DNA of 64,000 bases from Nitrosomonas sp. (GCA_016703745.1 JADJBK010000006.1:558001-622000), one strand, 5' to 3'. Positions 55,882-64,000 are shown, numbered from the stretch's first letter. The notes: generated by a model not told the origin, from the letters alone. Translations and numbers: made by a program.

Positions 55882-57074
55882 GGAACCTCTGATCAATAAC
55901 CGATCACCGATATAATTCTGCATCAAACTTTTTCGAGAAGCTATTCATGAAACCTTACCAACAGATGAGTTTTGCTGATGCCGAATACGCCAATAAGGGC
56001 AAAGTCACGCGCCGCGAGAAGTTTCTCGATCAACTTGATGGATTATTGCCTTGGCAGGCTATGATTGATGTTATTGAACCACACTATGCGCCAGGCAATG
56101 GGCGTGGCCGCAAACCATTTGCCTTGGAATTGATGCTGCGCGCGCATGTTGCGCAAATTATCTACAACTATTCCGATCCGGGCATGGAAGATGCGCTGTA
56201 TGAGATTGAATCACTGCGCCGTTTTTGCGGCATTCGTCTGGAAGCCGTGCTGGATGAAAGCACCATTTTGCAATTTCGGCATTTACTGGAAAAACACGGG
56301 TTAATGGATCAGATCTTCCAGGTCATCAACCAAACGCTGGGTGAGCGTGGGTTGTTCTTGAAAGCCGGCACCATCGTCGATGCCAGCCTGATTGCCGCGC
56401 CGACTTCAACCAAAAATAAGAGCCGGTCGCGTGATCCAGAAATGCATTCCAGCAAAAAGGGCAATCAATGGTTTTTCGGCAGCAAGTTTCATATCGGCGT
56501 CGATCATGAAACCGGGTTGGTGCATACGCTCAAAGTAACCTCGGGGCATGTCAGCGACGTTGCCGAAGCCGCCGCCCTGCTGCATGGCGAGGAACAGTTT
56601 GTTCATGGCGATGCCGGATATCAGGGGCTGGATAAACGCCCGGAGATGCCGGCGGAAAGCCCTCCAGCCTGCGTGATCGCGATGCGTCCGGGCAAACTGG
56701 CCAGGCTCACGAAAGACGATTCCGGGGCGGCTCAACTACTGCGCGGTGCCGCCCGTGAGCTGGCGAAACGCCGCGCCAAAGTCGAACACGTGTTTCGGGA
56801 TATCAAAATCCGCTTTGGGTATGCTAAAAATCGCTATCGCGGCCTGGCCAAAAATGCGGCCCGTTTGACCTTCCTGACAGCCATTGCCAACGTCATCCGT
56901 GGTGATGCTTATGAACGTCGATGTCTTGTTGCGTCTGAAATTTGAAAACAAGCCAGTAAATGAGCTTGTTTCCAGAGAGGAACGGCTGTTTTCATAAAAA
57001 TCAGCGTCACTATTTGAAGTAGTGGTCAGTTTTTGAGTGACTGCCGTTCAGAATGTTTGTTTTTCAGAGGTTCC
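55882..57074 (+). mobile_element. complete IS5-group insertion sequence
   Basis: About 1,193 bp, close to IS5 (1,195 bp). Perfect 11-bp terminal inverted repeats GGAACCTCTGA (55882-55892) and TCAGAGGTTCC (57064-57074) enclose one transposase gene. The flanks are TTTA on the left and CTAA on the right, so no matching target duplication is seen, as expected if an adjacent deletion removed one flank. A truncated relative lies at 17217-17643. Confidence 0.93.
55947..56945 (+). CDS. IS5-group DDE transposase, intact
   Basis: A 332-residue transposase closely resembling that of IS5: FADAEYANKGKVTRREKF at the start, PWQAMIDVIEPHY, then the catalytic triad Asp145 (TIVDASLIAAP), Asp222 (VHGDAGYQG) and Glu280 (KVEHVFRDIKIRFGYAKNR). 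No frameshift or stop is present, so it may still be active. The truncated copy at 17282 is almost identical over its first 120 codons, which suggests recent movement. Confidence 0.96.
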   Translation: MKPYQQMSFADAEYANKGKVTRREKFLDQLDGLLPWQAMIDVIEPHYAPGNGRGRKPFALELMLRAHVAQIIYNYSDPGMEDALYEIESLRRFCGIRLEAVLDESTILQFRHLLEKHGLMDQIFQVINQTLGERGLFLKAGTIVDASLIAAPTSTKNKSRSRDPEMHSSKKGNQWFFGSKFHIGVDHETGLVHTLKVTSGHVSDVAEAAALLHGEEQFVHGDAGYQGLDKRPEMPAESPPACVIAMRPGKLARLTKDDSGAAQLLRGAARELAKRRAKVEHVFRDIKIRFGYAKNRYRGLAKNAARLTFLTAIANVIRGDAYERRCLVASEI

Positions 57075-57108
57075 CTAAAGGTGATGATAATTTCAGTACC
57101 GAAAGCTA

Positions 57109-57143
57109 AACGGGTCTTAAGACCCGTATCCTGACTTTAGTCA
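57109..57143. repeat. 35-bp palindromic repeat, copy 2 (perfect palindrome)
   Basis: ACGGGTCTTAAGACCCGT at 57110-57127 is a perfect 18-base palindrome; with the following bases it matches 17684-17718 at 33 of 35 positions. It lies 35 bp to the right of the complete IS5-group element, between it and the dnaJ end. Confidence 0.75.
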
Positions 57144-57154
57144 TTGTCACTAAC

Positions 57155-57174
57155 CCACCAGCTTTAGCTGGTGG
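57155..57174 (+). terminator. hairpin beside dnaJ, terminator-like on the plus strand
   Basis: CCACCAGC, loop TTTA, GCTGGTGG, then TTGTTT. The perfect 8-bp stem lies 50 bp past the dnaJ stop. On the minus strand it lacks a T-run, so it reads better as the end of something transcribed from the left. Similar hairpins occur at ends of IS200/IS605 elements, which would fit the scarred surroundings. Confidence 0.45.
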
Positions 57175-57224
57175 TTGTTTAGTTTAGATGATAACAAAGC
57201 CGCGTCCCGGCCGAGTAATTATGA

Positions 57225-58331
57225 TCACTCGCTAAAAAACTCACGTGCCTTGTCCATCCAGGATTTGGCTCGGGGGCTATGACGTGAGTCATCTTTCTGA
57301 CTGATTGTCTCAAATTCTTCCAACAGCTCTTTCTGGCGAGCAGTCAGGTTAACCGGTGTTTCCAGCGAAACATGGCATAGCAAATCACCGGTTACATGGT
57401 TACGCACACCCGTTATGCCTTTGCCACGCAAACGAAATATCTTACCGGTCTGAGTGCCTGCCGGGATTTTGATACGCGCATGGCCATCAAGTGTCGGTAC
57501 TTCTATTTCACCCCCAAGAGCAGCCGTTGCAAAGCTGGTGGGAATTTCACAATGCAGGTTATTGCCTTCCCGCTGAAAAACCGAGTGGCTGGCCAAATGA
57601 ATCACTACATACAGATCACCAGGAGGACTGCCGGCAACACCGGCTTCACCTTCTCCAGACAAACGAATACTGTCACCCTCATCCACCCCAGCAGGAATTT
57701 TAATATTCAGTGTCTTATGACGCTTGACGCGGCCAGAACCATGACAGTCATGGCAAGGATCAGTAATGACTTTACCGCTGCCATGGCACTGTGGACAGGC
57801 TTGCTGAATCGAGAAGAAACCTTGTTGCATGCGGACCTGGCCATGACCATTACATTTCTGGCAGGTTTTGGGTGAAGAACCCGGTTTTGCGCCGCTACCA
57901 CGGCATGTATCGCAAGCATCCATTTTAGGAATACGAATTTGCGTCTCCGCTCCCCGCGCGGCTTGTTCCAGCGTTATTTCCAGGTTATAGCGCAGATCCG
58001 CGCCACGTTGCGCGCCAGACTGCCCCCCTCGCATTCCGAAAAGGTCCCCAAAAATATCGCTGAAAGCATCGCTGAATCCCTGCGCACCCCCTCCACCAGC
58101 CGCACCGTTTAAGCCAGCATGACCAAACTGATCGTAAGCTGCGCGCTTATTGCTGTCTGAAAGTACCTCAAACGCCTCTTTGATTTCCTTGAAACGTTCC
58201 TCTGACTCTGCATTGCCCGCATTACGGTCCGGATGATATTTCATCGCCAGCTTCCGATAGACTTTCTTCAGTTCACTTTCATCGGCATTACGGTTGACGC
58301 CGAGTACTTCATAATAATCACGCTGGGTCAT
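57225..58331 (-). CDS. dnaJ: DnaJ co-chaperone (Hsp40)
   Basis: Delivers unfolded clients to DnaK and triggers its ATPase. The 368 residues, from the ATG at 58331 (MTQRDYYEVLG; the upstream TTG at 58346 is less likely), hold a J domain with HPD in KYHPDRN, a G/F-rich linker, four zinc motifs CDTCRGSG, CQKCNGHG, CPQCHGSG and CHDCHGSG, and the client-binding C-terminal domains. Length and layout are typical of class A DnaJ. Last gene of grpE-dnaK-dnaJ, 215 bp after dnaK. Confidence 0.98.
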   Translation of the reverse strand: MTQRDYYEVLGVNRNADESELKKVYRKLAMKYHPDRNAGNAESEERFKEIKEAFEVLSDSNKRAAYDQFGHAGLNGAAGGGGAQGFSDAFSDIFGDLFGMRGGQSGAQRGADLRYNLEITLEQAARGAETQIRIPKMDACDTCRGSGAKPGSSPKTCQKCNGHGQVRMQQGFFSIQQACPQCHGSGKVITDPCHDCHGSGRVKRHKTLNIKIPAGVDEGDSIRLSGEGEAGVAGSPPGDLYVVIHLASHSVFQREGNNLHCEIPTSFATAALGGEIEVPTLDGHARIKIPAGTQTGKIFRLRGKGITGVRNHVTGDLLCHVSLETPVNLTARQKELLEEFETISQKDDSRHSPRAKSWMDKAREFFSE

Positions 58332-58433
58332 AAAGAATTCTGCCAATCAATAGCAGCAACGGCAGCACCGAGCTGCCATTGCAATTCAACAGGTTGTAAC
58401 ATAATTGCCATAAATTTATTGTGTGAGGGGTGA

Positions 58434-58498
58434 ATGGTTTCCAATCGGAACGCAAAATGCAGGTTTAAGCAAACATACGCCCGAAACCTGGAAACCAT
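58434..58498 (-). other. large inverted repeat between dnaK and dnaJ
   Basis: ATGGTTTCC (58434-58442) pairs with GGAAACCAT (58490-58498), and within it CAGGTTT (58460-58466) pairs with AAACCTG (58484-58490). The arms could fold into a branched or extended hairpin in the dnaK-dnaJ message, for differential stability or attenuation. There is no T-run, so it is not a simple terminator. Confidence 0.5.
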
Positions 58499-58546
58499 CC
58501 CATCACATGGAGTTATTGTGTACCAGCTTCACGCTGATCGGCACCA

Positions 58547-60493
58547 TTATTTTTTATCTTTGACTTCCTCGAATTCAGCATCCACTACTTCACCCTCAAC
58601 CGGTTTATCACTCGCTCCTGCCCCTCCCCCCGCACCAGTCTCCGCCTGTCCTGCCGCTCCTGGCTGCGTCGCCTGTTCCTGGGCATATATTTTCTCAGCC
58701 AGTTTTTGTGAGGCTTCGGTCAGTGCCTGCGTTTTTGCATCGATTACACTTTTGTCACTCAGTTTAAGTGCTTCTTCAGCCTCTTTCAAAGCAGTCTCGA
58801 TTTTGGTCTTTTCATCACTTTCCAGCTTGTCACCATATTCACTCAAGGATTTTCTGACCGAATGAATCATGGCATCGCACTGATTGCGACTATTAACCAG
58901 CTCCAACGTTTTTTTGTCTTCTTCAGCATGAGCTTCCGCATCCTTGACCATTTTATTGATCTCATCTTCGGATAATCCGGAACTTGCCTGAATTTTGATC
59001 TTGTTTTCCTTACCCGTCGCCTTATCCTTGGCAGAGACATGCAAGATACCATTAGCATCAATATCAAAAGCCACCTCAATCTGTGGCATACCTCGCGGCG
59101 CGGGTGGAATATCAGTCAAATTGAATTGCCCCAGACTCTTATTGCCAGACGCCATTTCACGCTCGCCCTGTAGCACATGAATCGTCACGGCAGTCTGGCT
59201 GTCATCCGCAGTAGAAAAAACCTGTTGCGCTTTGGTTGGAATAGTAGTGTTCTTCTGGATTAACTTAGTCATCACGCCTCCCAGGGTTTCAATACCGAGC
59301 GATAACGGCGTCACATCCAGCAACAACACATCCTTGACATCCCCTTGTAAAACACCGCCCTGGACCGCAGCACCAATGGCCACCGCTTCATCCGGATTTA
59401 CGTCCTTGCGCGGTTCCTTGCCGAAAATTTCCTTCACTTTATCCTGAACCTTCGGCATGCGCGTCTGCCCACCCACCAGAATCACATCAGCGATCTCGGA
59501 AACTGACAAACCGGCATCCTTAATTGCAATTCGGCAAGGTTCAATGGTGCGCTCTATCAGTTCTTCGACCAGACTCTCTAATTTGGCACGCGTAATTTTT
59601 ACAGCCAAATGTTTGGGGCCAGACGCATCGGCGGTGATATAAGGCAGATTCACCTCTGTTTGCTGGCTGGAAGACAGTTCAATTTTGGCTTTTTCCGCCG
59701 CATCCTTGAGTCGTTGTAAGGCCAGCATGTCTTTTTTCAGATCGATTCCGCTTTCCTTTTTGAATTCTGACACCAGATACTCAATGACACGCGAATCAAA
59801 ATCCTCTCCACCCAGAAAAGTATCGCCATTCGTCGCCAACACTTCAAACTGGTGCTCACCTTCGACTTCCGCAATCTCAATGATTGAAACATCGAATGTG
59901 CCTCCACCCAGGTCATACACCGCAATTTTGCGATCTCCTTCCTTTTTATCCAGTCCGAATGCCAACGCTGCGGCAGTGGGCTCATTAATGATTCGCTTAA
60001 CCTCCAGACCCGCAATTCGCCCCGCATCCTTGGTAGCCTGCCGTTGAGAATCATTGAAGTACGCCGGCACCGTAATGACGGCTTCCGTAACCGGTTCTCC
60101 CAAATAATCCTCGGCAGTTTTTTTCATTTTGATTAATATCTGTGCAGATACTTCCTGTGGCGCAATTTTTTTGCCACGGGCTTCAACCCACGCATCATTG
60201 TTATCCGCCTGGGTAATTTTGTAAGGCACCATGCTGATATCCTTCTGCACCATTTCTTCGTTAAAGCGCCGTCCAATCAAGCGCTTGATGGCAAACAGCG
60301 TGTTTTGCGGATTGGTCACAGCCTGGCGCTTGGCTGAAGCGCCCACCAGAACTTCACCCTCCTCCGTGTAAGCCACGATGGAGGGTGTAGTACGCGTACC
60401 CTCAGCGTTCTCAATCACTTTGGACTTGCCATTTTCCATCACGGCCACACATGAATTGGTGGTACCCAGATCTATCCCAATAATTTTTCCCAT
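58547..60493 (-). CDS. dnaK: DnaK chaperone (Hsp70)
   Basis: Central Hsp70 chaperone. The 648 residues begin GKIIGIDLGTTNSCVAVM (phosphate 1 loop), include AVYDLGGGTFDVSII, ILVGGQTRMPKVQ and the interdomain LLLDVTPLSLGIETLGG, then a substrate domain and a helical lid with a glycine/alanine-rich tail ending EFEEVKDKK. Length is standard. It follows grpE by 74 bp; a weak sigma-32-like site may lie in that gap. Confidence 0.99.
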   Translation of the reverse strand: MGKIIGIDLGTTNSCVAVMENGKSKVIENAEGTRTTPSIVAYTEEGEVLVGASAKRQAVTNPQNTLFAIKRLIGRRFNEEMVQKDISMVPYKITQADNNDAWVEARGKKIAPQEVSAQILIKMKKTAEDYLGEPVTEAVITVPAYFNDSQRQATKDAGRIAGLEVKRIINEPTAAALAFGLDKKEGDRKIAVYDLGGGTFDVSIIEIAEVEGEHQFEVLATNGDTFLGGEDFDSRVIEYLVSEFKKESGIDLKKDMLALQRLKDAAEKAKIELSSSQQTEVNLPYITADASGPKHLAVKITRAKLESLVEELIERTIEPCRIAIKDAGLSVSEIADVILVGGQTRMPKVQDKVKEIFGKEPRKDVNPDEAVAIGAAVQGGVLQGDVKDVLLLDVTPLSLGIETLGGVMTKLIQKNTTIPTKAQQVFSTADDSQTAVTIHVLQGEREMASGNKSLGQFNLTDIPPAPRGMPQIEVAFDIDANGILHVSAKDKATGKENKIKIQASSGLSEDEINKMVKDAEAHAEEDKKTLELVNSRNQCDAMIHSVRKSLSEYGDKLESDEKTKIETALKEAEEALKLSDKSVIDAKTQALTEASQKLAEKIYAQEQATQPGAAGQAETGAGGGAGASDKPVEGEVVDAEFEEVKDKK

Positions 60494-60567
60494 TGTTTTT
60501 TCCTTTAAAATTTAATTCTGGTTATCAATAATGACTGTGAGTGTATGTGGGAGCTTTCCCGAAAATA

Positions 60568-61170
60568 TCAAGCTTCTCTTGATTTTGCGACAGCAACCAT
60601 GGCTGGCCGAATAACGCGATCGTGCAGCGCATAGCCTTTTTGCATGACCTGAACGACAGTATTCGCAGCAGCATCCGATTCGATGGTACACATCGCCTGA
60701 TGGCGATGAGGATCAAATTTCTCTCCCTGCGGATCAATTACCTGGATATTGAATTTCTCAAAAATTGCAATTAACTGCTTGCGCGTCAGCTCCATGCCAT
60801 CCTTAAAGTTCTCGACTGTGGCATTTTCGGTCATGAGTGCTGCTTCCAGACTATCCATGACCGGAAGTAATTCCGCTGAGAATTTATCAATGGCGTATTT
60901 ATGAGCATTAGTAATATCCGCCTGCGTCCGTTTTCGCAGATTTTCGGTTTCTGCCTTGGCACGTAACCAGGCATCATGATGCTCCACCGCCCTCAGTTCC
61001 GCCTCTTTCAAAAGTTGCTCAATGGATGGCATCAATTCTGTCTCACCTTCCATTCCGGTATGAATCATTTCATCACCGGCAAACGGAGCAACATCTGCCG
61101 TGGCTGTAGCATCAAGCTCTCCCGTGAGTTTATTTATATCAATAGGCTCTTGATTATTCGATTCCTGCAT
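60568..61170 (-). CDS. grpE: GrpE nucleotide exchange factor
   Basis: Releases ADP from DnaK. The 200 residues start with an acidic disordered region, then a long coiled coil (AELRAVEHHDAWLRAKAETE, NLRKRTQADI) and the compact beta wing (FDPHRHQAMCTIES, VVQVMQKGYALHDRVIRPAMV). Family length. First gene of the heat-shock operon; preceded by GGAGG and by a sigma-32-like promoter at 61197-61223. Confidence 0.98.
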   Translation of the reverse strand: MQESNNQEPIDINKLTGELDATATADVAPFAGDEMIHTGMEGETELMPSIEQLLKEAELRAVEHHDAWLRAKAETENLRKRTQADITNAHKYAIDKFSAELLPVMDSLEAALMTENATVENFKDGMELTRKQLIAIFEKFNIQVIDPQGEKFDPHRHQAMCTIESDAAANTVVQVMQKGYALHDRVIRPAMVAVAKSREA

Positions 61171-61196
61171 AAAATTCCTCCAGTATGATTCACGCT

Positions 61197-61223
61197 ATAT
61201 TGTGATCAATTCATTTTTTTCAA
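61197..61223 (-). promoter_or_regulatory. possible sigma-32 promoter of grpE
   Basis: On the minus strand GTTGAAA/TTGAAA (61218-61223) is followed after 13 bases by CACAATAT (61197-61204). This fits CTTGAAA/CCCCATNT loosely: five of seven defined -10 positions. The distance to the grpE ATG, about 25 bases, is right. Weaker than the clpB site. Confidence 0.4.
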
Positions 61224-61252
61224 CCCCTTTTATTAGCCGGGTTGAAAATTTT
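61216..61252 (+). terminator. hairpin upstream of grpE, terminator-like on the plus strand
   Basis: TTTCAACCC pairs with GGGTTGAAA across a 12-base loop, followed on the plus strand by TTTTTTT. Since both neighbouring genes are on the minus strand, it may shield the operon promoter from antisense reading or form part of the heat-shock control region. One arm overlaps the proposed grpE -35. Confidence 0.45.
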
Positions 61253-61298
61253 TTTAATGAATATGATTTAACACGTTGATGGTGCTGCCCAACCAGGT

Positions 61299-62666
61299 TT
61301 AGATACGTCTGGCCAATTGAGCAGCTAATCCAATGTATGCTTGCGGAGAAAGCTGCAGCAAGCGGTTTTTTTCAGCTTCTGGAATATCGAGCTGACGAAT
61401 AAAATTTTGCAATATTTCCTGATTGATTTCGCCTTTGCCACGGGTTAGCTCCTTAAGCTGTTCATATGGATTGACAATCCCATACCGGCGCATAATCGTT
61501 TGAACAGGTTCCGCCAGCACCTCCCACGCACCCTGTAAATCTGCCGACAAGCGGACCGGGTTAATCTCCAGTTTGCATAACCCTTTCAGACAGGAATCAT
61601 AGGCGAGCAAAGTATGACCCAATGCCACCCCCATATTACGTAGCACCGTCGAATCGGTCAGATCGCGCTGCCAGCGTGAGACGGGCAATTTTTCAGCCAG
61701 ATGATGCAGCAAGGCATTGGCAATTCCGATATTGCCCTCCGCATTCTCAAAATCAATTGGATTGACCTTATGTGGCATGGTGGAAGAACCAACCTCACCC
61801 GCTCGGGTTTTCTGCCGAAAGTAGCCCAGTGAAATATATCCCCAGATATCGCGATTCAGACCCAGCAAAATGGTATTGATGCGGGCATACGCATCGAACA
61901 GCTCGGCAAGACCGTCATGCGGCTCGATCTGAGTGGTATACGGATTAAAACCCAGTCCCAACCCTTCCACAAAATTTTGTGCGAAAGATTCCCAATCCAC
62001 ATCCGGATAAGTCACCACATGAGCATTATAGTTACCAACCGCCCCATTGATTTTTCCCGAAATGGCAACCTTTGCCAGACCTTTACGTCCCTGGCGCAAT
62101 CGATGCACAAAATTGGCAATCTCTTTACCCATAGTCGTCGGGGTGGCAGGTTGACCGTGTGTGCGCGCCAGCATGGGCGTATCGGCAAACTCTCTTGCCA
62201 GTGCCGCCAGTTGCTCGATAATCCGATCAAGCGCGGGCAGCATCACTTGATCACGACTATCAATCAGCATCAATCCGTGGCACAGATTATTGATATCCTC
62301 TGAAGTACAGCCAAAATGAATATATTCAGAGAATGCAGCCATACCCGGCTGACCGGCGAATTGCTGCTTCAACCAATATTCAATCGCTTTAACGTCATGA
62401 TTGGTCTGCGTTTCAATCGTTTTAATCGCTTGCGCATCATTCAGAGAGAAATTTTCCAGCAGCTGATCCAGCTCTGCCAGCGATTCCACCGGAAAATTGG
62501 CTTCTCTTAACAGAATCGATTGACCCAATGCCTTAAACCATTCAATTTCGATCCGTACACGGTAGCGAATCAGCCCATACTCGCTGAAGTAAAGTCGCAG
62601 TCCGGCTACTTTCTGTTGATAACGACCATCCAATGGGGAGAGTGCATGAAGCGGGGAAGTGCTCAT
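61299..62666 (-). CDS. purB: adenylosuccinate lyase
   Basis: Cleaves SAICAR and adenylosuccinate in purine synthesis. The 455 residues, from the ATG at 62666 (MSTSPLHALSPLDGRY; a TTG 18 bp upstream is unlikely), contain the superfamily signature GSSTMPHKVNPIDFENAEG-type loop, HFGCTSEDINN and ARTHGQPATPTTMGKE with the catalytic histidine. Length is standard for the E. coli-type PurB. Its start region is divergent from the glutathione S-transferase, 116 bp apart. Confidence 0.97.
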   Translation of the reverse strand: MSTSPLHALSPLDGRYQQKVAGLRLYFSEYGLIRYRVRIEIEWFKALGQSILLREANFPVESLAELDQLLENFSLNDAQAIKTIETQTNHDVKAIEYWLKQQFAGQPGMAAFSEYIHFGCTSEDINNLCHGLMLIDSRDQVMLPALDRIIEQLAALAREFADTPMLARTHGQPATPTTMGKEIANFVHRLRQGRKGLAKVAISGKINGAVGNYNAHVVTYPDVDWESFAQNFVEGLGLGFNPYTTQIEPHDGLAELFDAYARINTILLGLNRDIWGYISLGYFRQKTRAGEVGSSTMPHKVNPIDFENAEGNIGIANALLHHLAEKLPVSRWQRDLTDSTVLRNMGVALGHTLLAYDSCLKGLCKLEINPVRLSADLQGAWEVLAEPVQTIMRRYGIVNPYEQLKELTRGKGEINQEILQNFIRQLDIPEAEKNRLLQLSPQAYIGLAAQLARRI

Positions 62667-62782
62667 TAACCAGGATATTCCCAATCAATTGGTTAAAAGG
62701 CGGCATTTTAGCACAACGTACTGTATTCACGGATGAGGCTGCATTGTATGATCACGATTTATCGTTTGAGAAGGATCAACTT

Positions 62783-63391
62783 ATGCAACTGATTGGCTCT
62801 TTGACCAGCCCCTATGTCCGCAAAGTACGTATCGTACTTGCCGAGAAAAAAATTGACTCCGGTCTCATTATCGACCCGCCGTTCAACCCGGATAATCAGA
62901 TAACGAAACTCAATCCCTTGGGCAAGGTACCTGTATTGGTGCTGAGTGATGGCACTCCGCTGTATGATTCACGCGTTATCGTTGAATATCTGGATAGCTT
63001 AAAGGATGATCCCCTGCTGATTCCAGCTTCAGGCGCGCCAAGATTTATTGTCAAGCGCTGGGAAGCACTGACTGACGGAATAATGGATGCGAGTGCAACC
63101 ATTTATCTCGAACATAAACGCCCACAGGTACAACAAAGCCCGGAATGGCTGATGCGCCAGCAACGTAAAATCGATCTGGGACTGCAGGTAGCAGCGGCAG
63201 AACTGGGTGACCAGCTCTGGTGTACCGGATCAACCCTGACCTTAGCGGATATTACGCTGGGTTGTGCACTGGGTTATTTATCCTTCCGTTTCTCTCAAAA
63301 TCCTTGGCGCACTACCTACGCCAACCTTGCCCGTCTGGCCGACAAGCTGGCCGAGCGGCAGTCGTTCAGATTAACCATACCAACAGACTGA
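62783..63391 (+). CDS. glutathione S-transferase family protein
   Basis: A 202-residue thioredoxin-fold plus helical-domain protein. I start at the ATG at 62783, preceded by AAGGA; the frame is open to 62633 but that part overlaps purB. The N-terminal block MQLIGSLTSPYVRKVRIVLA has the serine/tyrosine-type active site, NPLGKVPVLVLSDGTPLYDSRVI (41-65) the glutathione gamma-glutamyl-binding DSR loop. It resembles YibF-type GSTs. Substrate unknown. Convergent with the urea carboxylase gene. Confidence 0.9.
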   Translation: MQLIGSLTSPYVRKVRIVLAEKKIDSGLIIDPPFNPDNQITKLNPLGKVPVLVLSDGTPLYDSRVIVEYLDSLKDDPLLIPASGAPRFIVKRWEALTDGIMDASATIYLEHKRPQVQQSPEWLMRQQRKIDLGLQVAAAELGDQLWCTGSTLTLADITLGCALGYLSFRFSQNPWRTTYANLARLADKLAERQSFRLTIPTD

Positions 63392-63462
63392 CTTTTTAGA
63401 AGCTCCCTATGGCAATAGCCGAACACGGCACTAAACAACTGATATGTTATTCCTGGAAATTA

Positions 63463-64000
63463 TCAGGTTTCCTGCAGCATTAATAATAATTGCCCAGCGG
63501 CAATATAGTCGCCCACTTTGCAATAAACCTTGTCGACGACTGCATCGACCGGTGCCGTGAGGGCGATTTCCATTTTCATCGATTCGATCACGATCAGGGT
63601 TTCACCACTTTTAACCGGCTGCCCGGACGCAACCAATAATTTCCAGATCGTACCTGTCACATCGGAACAGACAGCATGCGCTCCGTCTGGCAAATCCTGC
63701 TCACTTGCCGTATCGGTCTGATCGAGGACATCTTCGCTGGCGAATTCCAGCAGATCCTGCGCCTGCCAACGCTGATATTCCGCCTCAAACGCGGCTTGCT
63801 GGCGCGCTTTGAATTGACTGATGCTCGCATCCTGCTCCCGCAGAAACGCCTGATACGCTTTCAAGCTGAAAACTGTGTCATCCATGGATAACTTGAAACG
63901 TCCGGTTACGAAATCCTGCCGTATTTTGAGCAGCTCCGTTTCCGTAACCGGATAAAACCGGATCTGGTCAAAAAAGTTTAATAACCAGGGATGGTCTTGC
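63463..64000 (-). CDS. urea carboxylase, C-terminal end (cut by the window)
   Basis: In frame from the right edge: WLLNFFDQIRFYPV followed by ETELLKIRQDFVTGRFKL, typical of the region before the biotin domain of urea carboxylase, then a biotinyl domain with the biotin lysine in VIESMKMEI and a standard end LLLMLQET. About 178 codons are present out of roughly 1,200. With allophanate hydrolase the enzyme turns urea to ammonia and CO2 using ATP, an alternative to urease, useful to an ammonia oxidiser. Fusion status cannot be seen, but the stop follows the biotin domain, so hydrolase is not fused downstream. Confidence 0.88.
   Translation of the reverse strand, partial: QDHPWLLNFFDQIRFYPVTETELLKIRQDFVTGRFKLSMDDTVFSLKAYQAFLREQDASISQFKARQQAAFEAEYQRWQAQDLLEFASEDVLDQTDTASEQDLPDGAHAVCSDVTGTIWKLLVASGQPVKSGETLIVIESMKMEIALTAPVDAVVDKVYCKVGDYIAAGQLLLMLQET

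Noticed and set aside
57155..57174. Proof of an IS200/IS605 element
   Set aside because: Only a hairpin of that general type is present; no tnpA or tnpB fragment was seen.
58434..58865. 143-codon plus-strand frame opposite the dnaK end
   Set aside because: Serine/alanine-rich antisense shadow of the DnaK C-terminal tail.

Overview
The window reads as chromosomal DNA of a betaproteobacterium, most likely a Nitrosomonas-type ammonia oxidiser (N. europaea or a close relative). This rests on gene-family resemblance and gene order: the rhodanese-grxC-secB-gpsA block, dciA/M23/secA, hup with tRNA-Val and tRNA-Asp, grpE-dnaK-dnaJ, a tmRNA tag ANDENYALAA, IS5-group insertion sequences and a urea carboxylase end. 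No database search was possible, so the species call is inference. Almost all of the window is compact housekeeping DNA of moderate GC; the clear exception is a GC-rich, insertion-sequence-laden patch at about 54.0-57.1 kb.

Layout. 1-8 kb: dapA (runs off the left edge), clpB behind a strong sigma-32-like promoter, an FMN-binding glutamate-synthase-like protein, nadC, and a queD-tatD-ankyrin run. 8-14 kb: a radical SAM protein, a small HTH regulator, an alpha/beta hydrolase, a YceI protein, an unknown membrane protein, radA and rfbC. 14-17.7 kb: tRNA-Ser(CGA) followed by an integrase stub, a DUF2490 outer-membrane protein, a TlpA-like thiol protein, an Asp-box lipoprotein and a truncated IS5-group element. 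17.7-28 kb: bactofilin, a coiled-coil membrane protein, argC, ppiD, two tRNAs, hup, gpsA-SH3-secB-grxC-rhodanese, fabI and an aspartate aminotransferase. 28-37 kb: uvrB, a NrfJ-like periplasmic protein, an alginate-export-type porin, a methyltransferase, a degraded stretch, and an ABC exporter divergent from a tesA-type esterase. 37-53 kb: phoB with a Pho box, ppx, phoU, rpiA, mutL, uspA, secA, an M23 peptidase, dciA, several conserved proteins of less certain role, and bamD.

53-57 kb: ssrA (tmRNA) with its terminator, directly followed by a GC-rich relic of a serine-recombinase mobile module. Its recombinase gene is cut by an IS21-type end, which is in turn cut by a complete IS5-group element of about 1.19 kb. 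57-64 kb: dnaJ, dnaK, grpE, purB, a glutathione S-transferase and the C-terminal end of a urea carboxylase (runs off the right edge).

Functionally the window combines protein quality control (ClpB, DnaK/DnaJ/GrpE, SecB, PpiD, BamD, tmRNA), DNA repair (UvrB, MutL, RadA), phosphate control (PhoB, PhoU, Ppx) and envelope functions. I found no CRISPR array, no rRNA operon and no convincing new defence or biosynthetic system. The best leads are the nested mobile relic beside ssrA, two families of structured short repeats, the cysteine-bearing Asp-box lipoprotein cluster, and several regulatory sites that match known consensus sequences.
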